17,933 bases of DNA from Saprospiraceae bacterium. GTDB taxonomy: Bacteria; Bacteroidota; Bacteroidia; Chitinophagales; Saprospiraceae. Position numbers and translations under genes: made by a program. The DNA lies in assembly GCA_013001805.1 (NCBI GenBank), contig JABDLW010000485.1, forward strand, positions 1 to 17,933, written 5' to 3'. Shown piece by piece: positions 8,131 through 15,907 of this stretch. Positions within the stretch are counted from its first letter, which is position 1. Every line of letters starts with the position of its first letter. The notes under the pieces are model-generated. The model did no database searches. It was not told the DNA's origin and saw only the letters and a list, made by a program, of their open reading frames with translations.

Positions 8131-8991
8131 ATGATCCGTCGCAACTTTTTGAGAAATACAATGATTTCCACGGCCGGTGTACTGGGAAATTGGTTCAATG
8201 CTCTGACATTAGATGACAATCGACGCTTTAAGATCGGCGCATGTGATTGGTCCATTGGTCAACGTGGAAAAATGGAAGCTTTTAATGTAGCAAAAACCTT
8301 GAAATTGGATGGACTGCAAATTAGCTTCAGAGTGACTGACATCGATCCATTACTGGAAAGGACAAGCATACGTTCCGACTTCCAGCAGCGGTCGAAAACC
8401 ACTGGAATTGCTATAGGCAGTTTGGCACTGGGCCTCCTAAACGAGTATCCCTACAAGTCCGATCCCAGGACTCAGCAATGGGTTATCGATAGTATTGAAA
8501 CGGCGAAGGCAATGGATGTAAAGGTAGTCCTTCTTGCTTTCTTCGGAAATGGGGATCTTAAAGATGATAGCGAAGGAAGGCAGGAGGTGATCAACCGTCT
8601 TAAAGTGGCAGGCCCCATCGCAGAAAAGGCCGGTGTGATTCTTGGCATCGAGAGTTGGTTAAGTGCCCGCGAACATGTAGAAATTATGGAGGAAGTCGGA
8701 TCTCCCAATATCAAAGTATACTACGACGTGGCAAATTCGCACAAAATGGGATACGACATTTATGATGAGATACGCTGGTTAGGGAAAGACCGAATTTGTG
8801 AATTTCATGCCAAGGAAAATGGCTATCTGCTGGGTCAGGGTAACATCGATCTTAAGGAGGTACGAAGCGCGATTGATGATATCGGGTATGAGGGTTGGAT
8901 CCAAATAGAAGGAGCCTTGCCCCAGTCGGCCGATCTGATGGAAAGCTATGTGAAGAATGTCCGGATCATGCGCGAAGTTTTTAACACCTGA
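8131..8991 (+). CDS. Tat-exported sugar phosphate isomerase/epimerase-like TIM barrel
   Basis: A 286-residue protein of the xylose isomerase-like TIM-barrel family (AP endonuclease 2 fold). It starts with a twin-arginine-type leader, MIRRNFLRN (RR at 3-4), then a weakly hydrophobic stretch, suggesting folded export to the periplasm. The barrel runs from about residue 33. Likely metal and substrate residues are Glu174 (LGIESW), Asp199 and His204 (YYDVANSHKMGYD), His226 (CEFHAKENG) and Glu260 (IQIEGAL). Members of this exported group act as epimerases, isomerases or 3-keto-glycoside eliminases; the actual substrate is unknown. The cytochrome c-type dehydrogenase gene starts 52 bp after its stop, so the two are probably co-transcribed. 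Identification of the fold is firm; the reaction is not. Confidence 0.85.
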   Translation: MIRRNFLRNTMISTAGVLGNWFNALTLDDNRRFKIGACDWSIGQRGKMEAFNVAKTLKLDGLQISFRVTDIDPLLERTSIRSDFQQRSKTTGIAIGSLALGLLNEYPYKSDPRTQQWVIDSIETAKAMDVKVVLLAFFGNGDLKDDSEGRQEVINRLKVAGPIAEKAGVILGIESWLSAREHVEIMEEVGSPNIKVYYDVANSHKMGYDIYDEIRWLGKDRICEFHAKENGYLLGQGNIDLKEVRSAIDDIGYEGWIQIEGALPQSADLMESYVKNVRIMREVFNT

Positions 8992-9043
8992 TGTCCATTC
9001 AGTATTTTTCAAGATCATAATCATCCAAAAAAACTAAAGCAAA

Positions 9044-11962
9044 GTGAGAGTAGGTAGACCAGTTACGAAAATCTGCAGACTATTGGGCATCGGTGTGCTT
9101 ATATTCCAGATGTTTGCCTGCTCGAAAAAAGATGCTCGTCTCGCCCAGATTCAGGTTCCGGAGCTGAATTTCAACCTGCACTATGATGGTCTTTTATATT
9201 TGCCGGAAGGATGGAAATCCATCCTATGGGCCGAATCTCCCATGCTTTATAATCCCACCAATATGGATGTAGATCACCGGGGTCGTATCTGGATCACTGA
9301 GGCGGTCAACTACCGTGACTTCAACAATGACCCGAAACGTTTTCCCTATTCCGATCAGGGGGATCGAGTTATGATTTTGCAAGATACGAATGGCGATGGT
9401 GTGGCCGATAGTTCCAAAGTCTTTGTGCAAGATACTGACCTGGTCGCTCCATTAGGTATTGCCGTATTGGGAAATCAGGTGATCATTTCCTGTGCTCCAA
9501 ATCTGATTATATACACCGATGAGGACGGAGATGACCAGCCAGATAAAAAAGAAATCATCTTGACCGGATTTGGTGGATATGATCATGACCACAGCCTGCA
9601 CGCCCTGATTGCCGGTCCGGATGGCAAATGGTATTTTAATACTGGCAATGCCGGCCCACATACCGTGACAGACAGATCGGGATGGACTCTGCGCTCTGGC
9701 AGCCTCTATGTAGGTGGCACCCCATATAATCTGGAAAATAGTGGTGGAAGGAAAAGCGATGATAATCGTGTTTGGGTAGGTGGTTTGGCACTAAGAATGA
9801 ATCCCGATGTTACCGGTCTGGAAGTGTTAGCTCATAATTTCCGAAATGCATATGAACTGGCAGTAGACTCCTACGGAGATCTCTGGCAAAACGATAATGA
9901 CGACCAGGTAGAAACCTGTCGTTCAACCTGGCTCATGTACGGTGGGAATGCAGGTTATTTCAGTCAAGATGGCACTCGCTATTGGCAGGCAGATCGTCGT
10001 CCGGGTCAATCTATTTTCACGGCACATTGGCATCAGGAAGATCCCGGCGTTCTGCCCGCCGGTGATAATACAGGGGCAGGCTCGCCAACTGGAGTCTTGG
10101 TTTATGAAGGGGACGAATTTGGAGAGCAATATCGCGGTATGTTTCTTAATGTGGATGCAGGAAGAAATGCCATTTTTGCCTATCAACCAAAACTCGATGG
10201 AGCCGGTTTTGAGTTACGAAGGAAAGATTTGATTGCTTCTCTAGCGGAATCGACCGAAGGCTATATTTGGAATCAGCTACCGGAAGACATTAGAAAATGG
10301 TTCCGGCCCAGCGATATGGTGGTTGGCACTGATGGTGCATTTTATATCGCTGATTGGTATGATCCCGTTGTTGGTGGTCATCAAATGCATGACACCTTAG
10401 CATATGGAAGGATATACCGGGTTACTCCCACTACCAAGAAACTGGAGACACCAGAGATTGATGTGAGCACCACGGAAGGTCAGATTCAGGCTTTATGCAA
10501 TCCAGCGATCAACGTGAGAAATCTAGGATTTAAGCGTCTTCTCGATCAAGGCGAAAAGAGTATCGAGCCAGTATCGAGGCTTTTGCAGGCTGAGAATCCC
10601 TTTCACCGGGCACGGGCGGTGTGGCTCTTGTCGCAATTGGGAGAAAAAGGACAGATGCTGGTTGAGCAGGTGTTAGAAACCAACCCAGATCCCCGGTTGC
10701 GCACGGCTGCTTTCCGGGCTCTGGTACAGGCCAATCCGTCATTCCATCTTGACTATGCCGGGAAAGCTCTAACTGACCCCGCCACCGCAGTTTGGAGAGC
10801 GATTGCTGTTTCGTTGAGGGATATTCCAGAGAAAGATTGCGAACAAATAATCATCAGTCTATATCGCAATTTTGATGGGGAAGATCCCTGGTATCTTGAG
10901 GCATTGGGTCAAGCTATCGAGGGGAAAACATCTGTTTATGAAAAGATTCGGGCGGAACAACCGGTGGATCCCACCTTATGGGATGCTGCCTTTTCACGGC
11001 TGACCTGGCGACTTCATCCCGAATCGGCACTGGATGATTTGAAGGTCCGGGCTCTTGCTCCGGCACTTGGCCTTAAGTATCAGTTGGAAGCACTGACTGC
11101 CATCGCATTTATTCCGGGACAATACGCAGCCGAGACCATGATCACCATCAGTGAAAATACGAATGATCCCCGGGTTCAAAAAATGGCAGATTGGTGGATA
11201 AACTTTCGAAAATCTAATTTGTGGTTTAACGCGCTGGATTGGGAGGAAGAAGAGGAGAACCAGGAAATTCCTCAGGAAATCATTAACGCTGAAGTCAGAC
11301 TGCTCTCAGAAAGGACACCGCTAGCCGGGAAAATAACGGCGGCACTCGAACTTGCCAGTCATCCTGACGGCGGTGAAAGACTAATAAGCCTTGCTGCCTC
11401 GGGAGCACTACCAGCAGAAATGTATAATAATAACGCAATAAGTACAGCACTTTTCAACCATCCCGATCAACAAACCCGGATTTTGACCGGACAATTTTTT
11501 TCACGCGACGATGGAGAGCGACTTTCCATTTCAGAAATTATAGAATTAGAGGGTGAACCAGCGAATGGAAGTCAGCTCTTCGAAATTCATTGCATTTCCT
11601 GTCATAAAATGGGTGAAAAGGGTCGTGAAATAGGTCCGGATCTAAAAAACATCCGTCGCAAATTTGACAAAACGGCGTTGGTCGACGCGATTTTATATCC
11701 CAACGCTGCCGTGACATTTGGTTATGAGCCGGTTATGATTCGTACTAAAACCGACCAGCTATATTCCGGATTTATTGTTTCTGAAGGAAAAACCACAGTC
11801 ATTAAAGATATAGAAGGAACGCTGCACACCTTACTGCCGGAGCAGGTGCAAGAGAAAGAGATTCTAAATAATAGTCTAATGCCAGATCCGGTCGCCTTTG
11901 GTCTAAAAGCTCAGGATATTGCCGACATTGTCGCCTACCTGCAAGAGAGACCTACATTATAG
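9044..11962 (+). CDS. Lipoprotein dehydrogenase-like protein: beta-propeller, HEAT-like repeats, cytochrome c domain
   Basis: A 972-residue lipoprotein of the 'membrane-bound dehydrogenase / heme-binding' class common in Planctomycetes, Verrucomicrobia and Bacteroidota. The GTG start at 9044 gives a leader ending in FQMFAC with Cys26 as the likely lipidation site. Residues about 50-460 form a beta-propeller with Ca-loop-like repeats (DTNGDGVADSS, DEDGDDQPDKKE) and propeller strands such as GPDGKWYFNTGNAG and GTDGAFYIADWYDP. Residues about 470-700 are helical HEAT-like repeats. The C-terminus is a mono-heme cytochrome c domain: CISCH at 850-854 and the probable axial Met946 in NNSLMPDP. It likely oxidises a sugar-type substrate in the periplasm and passes electrons to the respiratory chain. 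The substrate may be linked to the isomerase encoded 52 bp upstream (inference). The propeller cofactor is not evident. Confidence 0.88.
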   Translation: MRVGRPVTKICRLLGIGVLIFQMFACSKKDARLAQIQVPELNFNLHYDGLLYLPEGWKSILWAESPMLYNPTNMDVDHRGRIWITEAVNYRDFNNDPKRFPYSDQGDRVMILQDTNGDGVADSSKVFVQDTDLVAPLGIAVLGNQVIISCAPNLIIYTDEDGDDQPDKKEIILTGFGGYDHDHSLHALIAGPDGKWYFNTGNAGPHTVTDRSGWTLRSGSLYVGGTPYNLENSGGRKSDDNRVWVGGLALRMNPDVTGLEVLAHNFRNAYELAVDSYGDLWQNDNDDQVETCRSTWLMYGGNAGYFSQDGTRYWQADRRPGQSIFTAHWHQEDPGVLPAGDNTGAGSPTGVLVYEGDEFGEQYRGMFLNVDAGRNAIFAYQPKLDGAGFELRRKDLIASLAESTEGYIWNQLPEDIRKWFRPSDMVVGTDGAFYIADWYDPVVGGHQMHDTLAYGRIYRVTPTTKKLETPEIDVSTTEGQIQALCNPAINVRNLGFKRLLDQGEKSIEPVSRLLQAENPFHRARAVWLLSQLGEKGQMLVEQVLETNPDPRLRTAAFRALVQANPSFHLDYAGKALTDPATAVWRAIAVSLRDIPEKDCEQIIISLYRNFDGEDPWYLEALGQAIEGKTSVYEKIRAEQPVDPTLWDAAFSRLTWRLHPESALDDLKVRALAPALGLKYQLEALTAIAFIPGQYAAETMITISENTNDPRVQKMADWWINFRKSNLWFNALDWEEEEENQEIPQEIINAEVRLLSERTPLAGKITAALELASHPDGGERLISLAASGALPAEMYNNNAISTALFNHPDQQTRILTGQFFSRDDGERLSISEIIELEGEPANGSQLFEIHCISCHKMGEKGREIGPDLKNIRRKFDKTALVDAILYPNAAVTFGYEPVMIRTKTDQLYSGFIVSEGKTTVIKDIEGTLHTLLPEQVQEKEILNNSLMPDPVAFGLKAQDIADIVAYLQERPTL

Positions 11963-12134
11963 ATTTAGATTTTGTTACGTCCTCGAATGTTGTCTCTTTA
12001 TGAAACATCCATTTTAAATAGCGGGTTAGGATTGAGAATCAAGGTGAAAGAATGGCAGACCTAAACTTCCATCTACAAAAAAATTGAGGCAAGATGCCGG
12101 GCTTTTATCCTTGCGGAAAAAAAGAATTATTACT

Positions 12135-12845
12135 ATGGAATCAATACTGCATAGAGCAAACACCCGCGGCCATGCCAACCACGGATGGCTCAACTCCCAT
12201 CACACTTTTAGCTTTGCTAATTATTATAACCCGGACCGGATGAATTTTGGAGTATTACGGGTACTTAATGATGATGTCGTATCGGGCGCCAAAGGGTTTG
12301 GAACTCATCCGCATAAAAACATGGAGATTATCTCCATTCCCCTGGAGGGAGACCTGGAACATAAAGACAGCATGGGTAATGTGACCGTTATCAAGGAAGG
12401 TGATGTACAGGTAATGAGCGCCGGCACTGGGGTCTATCACAGTGAATACAATAAGAACAAAGACAGACCAGTGAGATTCCTGCAAATATGGATGTATCCA
12501 AACCAAGAAAATGTCGAACCCCGATATGATCAAATAACACTCGATCCTCAGAAGATCCGCAACGAGCTGCAACAGATCCTATCTCCCAATCCCAACGACG
12601 CCGGAGTTTGGGTGCATCAGAATGCCTGGTTCTATCTCGGTGAGTTTGAGCAAGGTTATGTAACCAGCTATCAATTAAATGATAATAAAAATGGTGTCTA
12701 TGTCTTTGTAATTAATGGTGACGTCACTGTTGATGATCAAACTTTAAACACCAGAGATGGCTTTGGAGTATGGTCTAGAGTTATGATTTCCCTGAAGGCT
12801 GATAGCCATGCCAAAATTCTTTTAATGGAGGTTCCGATGCAATAA
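12135..12845 (+). CDS. Pirin family protein
   Basis: A 236-residue bicupin of the pirin/YhhW family. The frame is open back to a TTG at 12084, but ATG 12135 gives the usual opening ILHRANTRGHANHGWLNSHHTFSF. The N-terminal cupin metal site is complete: His58 and His60 (GTHPHKNMEIIS), His102 and Glu104 (GVYHSEYN). The pirin signature block from GVLRVLNDD to SIPLEGDLEHKDSMGN is present. The second cupin (about 150-236, with YVFVINGDVTVDDQTLNTRDGFGVW) has lost the metal ligands, as is normal. E. coli YhhW and human pirin show quercetin 2,3-dioxygenase activity, but the physiological role in Bacteroidota is unknown. It lies 172 bp after the cytochrome c dehydrogenase gene, so it may have its own promoter. 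Confidence 0.93.
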   Translation: MESILHRANTRGHANHGWLNSHHTFSFANYYNPDRMNFGVLRVLNDDVVSGAKGFGTHPHKNMEIISIPLEGDLEHKDSMGNVTVIKEGDVQVMSAGTGVYHSEYNKNKDRPVRFLQIWMYPNQENVEPRYDQITLDPQKIRNELQQILSPNPNDAGVWVHQNAWFYLGEFEQGYVTSYQLNDNKNGVYVFVINGDVTVDDQTLNTRDGFGVWSRVMISLKADSHAKILLMEVPMQ

Positions 12846-12929
12846 AGTTGATCAGAAAAACTTTTCGATCCAACTACTTAACTTAACCAAGCTCGGATGA
12901 TCCTTACTGCGAAGTACCTAACTCCAGTC

Positions 12930-12943
12930 TGATCAAGATCACC
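12930..12943 (+). promoter_or_regulatory. FNR/Crp-like palindrome upstream of the PQQ glucose dehydrogenase
   Basis: TGATCAAGATCACC, containing the palindrome TGATC-AA-GATCA (TGAT-N4-ATCA core), lies 98 bp before the ATG at 13042. All 14 bases match the katG-side site at 7715-7728 read in the direction of its gene, while the flanking sequence does not match. This points to a shared operator rather than a duplicated segment. Confidence 0.45.
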
Positions 12944-13041
12944 TGAGAATGCTGGTGAATTTTCCTACTTTCGAATTGTCTTCCTTTAAAATTTCATAAT
13001 TGAGATTTAATTTATTTCTCAGAATCTAAATTATTGATTCC

Positions 13042-14694
13042 ATGACGTTTACTAAACTCCTGCGAAAGATATTTCTTCTGCTGATTTTCTATAGTGCTGT
13101 TACAGTTCGCGCACAGGATGCATCTTTTTTCATGTCTCAAATTGGGTCCAACAACTTATTGACCACACCCTGGGATTTACTTTATGGTCCCGATGAATAT
13201 TTATGGGTTACAGAAAAAGAGCCGGGTATTATAGTGCGGGTGAATCCTGAGACGGCCGAGCGTGATGAACTCATAGAAATCGACGATGTGGCACCCACGA
13301 TTGGCCAGGATGGGTTGCTGGGTATGGCGCTACATCCAGGATTCACCGGTGAAAACCCGTATGTATTCGTGTCTTACACGCATCTGGTTGAGGGAGAACG
13401 AAAGCAGAAGTTAGTCCGCTTCACCTATGCAATCAATGGAGAGGATGGTACATTATCCTCCCCGGAAATACTCATAGATAACCTTCCTGCCAGCAACGAT
13501 CATAATTCCGGAAGATTGATATTTGGTCCAGATGGAAAACTATATTATACCATCGGAGACCAGGGAGGGAACCAGAACAGAAACTATTGCAATCCCATCG
13601 TCTCCCAGATTTTACCAACGCAGCTGGAAATTGATGCACAGGACTGGACACATTATCCGGGAAAAATCCTGCGGTTAAATCCCGATGGCTCGATACCGGA
13701 TGACAATCCGATTCTAGACGGAGTGCAAAGTCATATTTACTCCTATGGGCATCGCAATCCTCAGGGCATTGTTTTTAGTAACTCAGGAACTCTATATGCT
13801 GACGAGCATGGTCCTAATACTGACGATGAGGTCAATATGATTAGTGCAGGTAATAATTATGGTTGGCCCAATGTGGTGGGTTACCGCGATGATCAGGCAT
13901 ATGACTATTGCAATTGGTCAACCCTAAGCAACTGCTCGAATGTATCCTATTCAAATGGTTCCTGTCCGGCATCGGCCACATTGCAGGAGGAAAGTAGCTT
14001 TATGGCGGAAAATTATCAGGAGCCGCTGTTTTCGATGTTTGCCGTAACTGACGATTATGATTACGACAATCCCGCCTGTGGAAATTCCTGGATCTGTCGT
14101 CCGAATGTTGCCCCTTCGAGCATTGGTATATATGAAAGTGACGCCATTCCATCCTGGAAAAATTCCCTGCTGGTTACCAGTTTAAAAAGAGGAAGAGTCT
14201 ATCGATTGCAACTGGATGAATCAGGAACTGCCGTCGTAGGCGACACCATGCAGCTTTTTTATACTCAGAACCGCTACCGGGATATCGCGATACATCCTGA
14301 CGGAAAGTCCTTTTATTTGATTACCGATCAATCCGGTCGAACATCCGATCTTGCGGGATTGGACGCAACCAGCTCCCTGCGAAATCCCGGAGCCATACTA
14401 AAGTTTACATTGGAAGAATCAGTAGCATTGACCGACCGGGAGAACCAATCCTTCTTTCGCATCTGGCCAAATCCGACATCAAAAAATATTTATATCGATC
14501 TCCAGACATCTCATGCTAAAGATGTCAGAGGCACGTTAATCAATACTTCAGGCCAGGTGGTTAAGAGATTTACTGGTTTAACACCCGGTGTAAATATCCG
14601 TGAATTGGACAATTTTCCTCCAGGTGTTTATATGTTGAAGTTAGCGTCTCAAAATAGGTCATGGCAAGAACGTGTGGTCCTCCACTCCAGTTAG
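13042..14694 (+). CDS. Soluble-type PQQ-dependent glucose/sorbosone dehydrogenase with T9SS tail
   Basis: A 550-residue secreted quinoprotein of the GSDH family (Acinetobacter soluble GDH type), oxidising aldoses to lactones. A Sec signal peptide ends near VRAQ-D (residue 25/26). The six-bladed propeller carries the residues known from Acinetobacter GDH. Gln89 and Asp153-His154 (base His) lie in SNDHNSGRLIFGPDG, and Arg238-Asn239 in YSYGHRNPQG. Next come the calcium-loop block DEHGPNTDDEVN, Lys382 in SLKRGRVYR, and Arg411/Arg413 in NRYRD. From about residue 463, a type A T9SS sorting domain follows (FFRIWPNPTSKNIYIDL to GVYMLKLASQNRSWQERVV), so it should cross the outer membrane. No PQQ synthesis genes are visible, so PQQ may come from elsewhere or from the environment. 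An FNR-like box lies 98 bp upstream. Confidence 0.95.
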   Translation: MTFTKLLRKIFLLLIFYSAVTVRAQDASFFMSQIGSNNLLTTPWDLLYGPDEYLWVTEKEPGIIVRVNPETAERDELIEIDDVAPTIGQDGLLGMALHPGFTGENPYVFVSYTHLVEGERKQKLVRFTYAINGEDGTLSSPEILIDNLPASNDHNSGRLIFGPDGKLYYTIGDQGGNQNRNYCNPIVSQILPTQLEIDAQDWTHYPGKILRLNPDGSIPDDNPILDGVQSHIYSYGHRNPQGIVFSNSGTLYADEHGPNTDDEVNMISAGNNYGWPNVVGYRDDQAYDYCNWSTLSNCSNVSYSNGSCPASATLQEESSFMAENYQEPLFSMFAVTDDYDYDNPACGNSWICRPNVAPSSIGIYESDAIPSWKNSLLVTSLKRGRVYRLQLDESGTAVVGDTMQLFYTQNRYRDIAIHPDGKSFYLITDQSGRTSDLAGLDATSSLRNPGAILKFTLEESVALTDRENQSFFRIWPNPTSKNIYIDLQTSHAKDVRGTLINTSGQVVKRFTGLTPGVNIRELDNFPPGVYMLKLASQNRSWQERVVLHSS

Positions 14695-14782
14695 AAATGA
14701 CTAGCTTAAAAAAAGAAACTTCTTTTGAAGTCGATGCTTCAGGTAAGCTCGAATTAATCTAATATCGAAAGTACTGGCGATT

Positions 14783-15907
14783 CTAACTCACTGCCTCTGA
14801 AGAAACCACTTGCAGCATGGCGATGATGTAGCCATAGACAAAGGCAAATGCCTGGTCGCGGCTACCTTCGGCATGGTGCTTAGGTACGTGATCGGGCATG
14901 ACCATTCCATCGTAACCGACATCGCGCAATGCGCGAATTACTTGCAGAAAATCCATATCACCATTATCCGGATATACCTCCTGAAAATTATTCCATCCTC
15001 CTTTAATATTCCTTAAATGGATATTAAAAATCTGATTGCGATCGCCAAAATATTTGATGATGGGAAGAATCTCAGTTTTTGGATCCTTGAGACCCTCGGC
15101 AATAGAACCAATGCAAAAATTAAACCCATGATAGGGACTATCGGATAATTCGGCAAATCGTTTCATTCCGGCAAAAACATCCGGACTGTTCCATCGGGTG
15201 ATGCCACGATATCCCACTGGTGTCGGCGGATCAGCTATATGATTAGCGAGCTTTACTTTATATTCCTCAGCCACCGGAATGATGCGATCCAAAAGATATT
15301 TAATCCGATCGAATACCTCATCGACTGACACATCTCCGGCAATGGTTTTAGGATGGTTTAATTTTACAGCTTCTTCGTAGTTCCAGGTGCTATAAGATGC
15401 ACCACCACGCTTGTCATCAATAGTTCGTTCTGTGCGCAAAACACGATGAATCGTAGTGTTGTAATTAAGCACACGTATACCGGTTTTAGCAGCAACCTGG
15501 ATCATTTGCTGGATGATTTCAATCTCACGATCGCGTTCCGGGCTTTTTCCCAGCATCATATTGGGGTACTTCACGCGATCTATTCCAGCCGATGTCAAGG
15601 GTAAATGGTATGCATCCAGGCTGATCCCATATTTCTCGCAAGCCTCCTTCTTCCGTAGAGAGTCCTCCAAATCCCAGCCCACACCTTCAATGATTTCCGG
15701 ACTGCCTCCATCTATATTAAAAACACCATGACGTGCTTTAAACTCCAGATTTTCTATGGTGGTGCCTCCCGATTGACACCCAACTTGCATGAGTACCTTG
15801 CGTTTGCCAGTTTTTGGATTGATTTGAGACCTGGCTTCAGCAGTACCAAGTGCTGCTGCACCAAGCGAACCTGCAGCTACTCCCCGAACGAAATTTCTTC
15901 TTTTCAT
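14783..15907 (-). CDS. Tat-exported mannonate dehydratase-like (UxuA family) protein
   Basis: A 374-residue TIM-barrel protein most like UxuA mannonate dehydratases, which convert D-mannonate to 2-keto-3-deoxygluconate. The family's four metal ligands appear in order: His223 (LANHIADPP), Cys265 (FNFCIGSIAEG), His297 (IFNIHLRNIKG) and Asp339 (VMPDHVP). Other family blocks are GYRGITRWNSPDVFAGMKRF, NGDMDF and AFVYGYIIAMLQ. Unlike textbook UxuA, it begins with a twin-arginine leader, MKRRNFVRG, followed by an Ala/Gly-rich stretch (9-25), suggesting periplasmic activity. It could instead be a related exported isomerase with another substrate. It converges on the PQQ dehydrogenase gene, with 88 bp between stops. 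The upstream region (15908 on) holds its promoter. Confidence 0.85.
   Translation of the reverse strand: MKRRNFVRGVAAGSLGAAALGTAEARSQINPKTGKRKVLMQVGCQSGGTTIENLEFKARHGVFNIDGGSPEIIEGVGWDLEDSLRKKEACEKYGISLDAYHLPLTSAGIDRVKYPNMMLGKSPERDREIEIIQQMIQVAAKTGIRVLNYNTTIHRVLRTERTIDDKRGGASYSTWNYEEAVKLNHPKTIAGDVSVDEVFDRIKYLLDRIIPVAEEYKVKLANHIADPPTPVGYRGITRWNSPDVFAGMKRFAELSDSPYHGFNFCIGSIAEGLKDPKTEILPIIKYFGDRNQIFNIHLRNIKGGWNNFQEVYPDNGDMDFLQVIRALRDVGYDGMVMPDHVPKHHAEGSRDQAFAFVYGYIIAMLQVVSSEAVS

Noticed and set aside
12084..12134. Upstream TTG start for the pirin gene adding 17 residues
   Set aside because: The usual pirin N-terminus begins at ATG 12135, and the extra residues match nothing expected for the family.
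12844..12865. Hairpin AAAGTT/AACTTT directly after the pirin stop as a terminator
   Set aside because: The stem is only six A/T-rich pairs with a nine-base loop and no proper T-run after it.
14700..14745. Terminator between the convergent PQQ dehydrogenase and UxuA-like genes
   Set aside because: Only five- to six-pair stems (for example TGAAG/CTTCA) without a convincing T-run were found.
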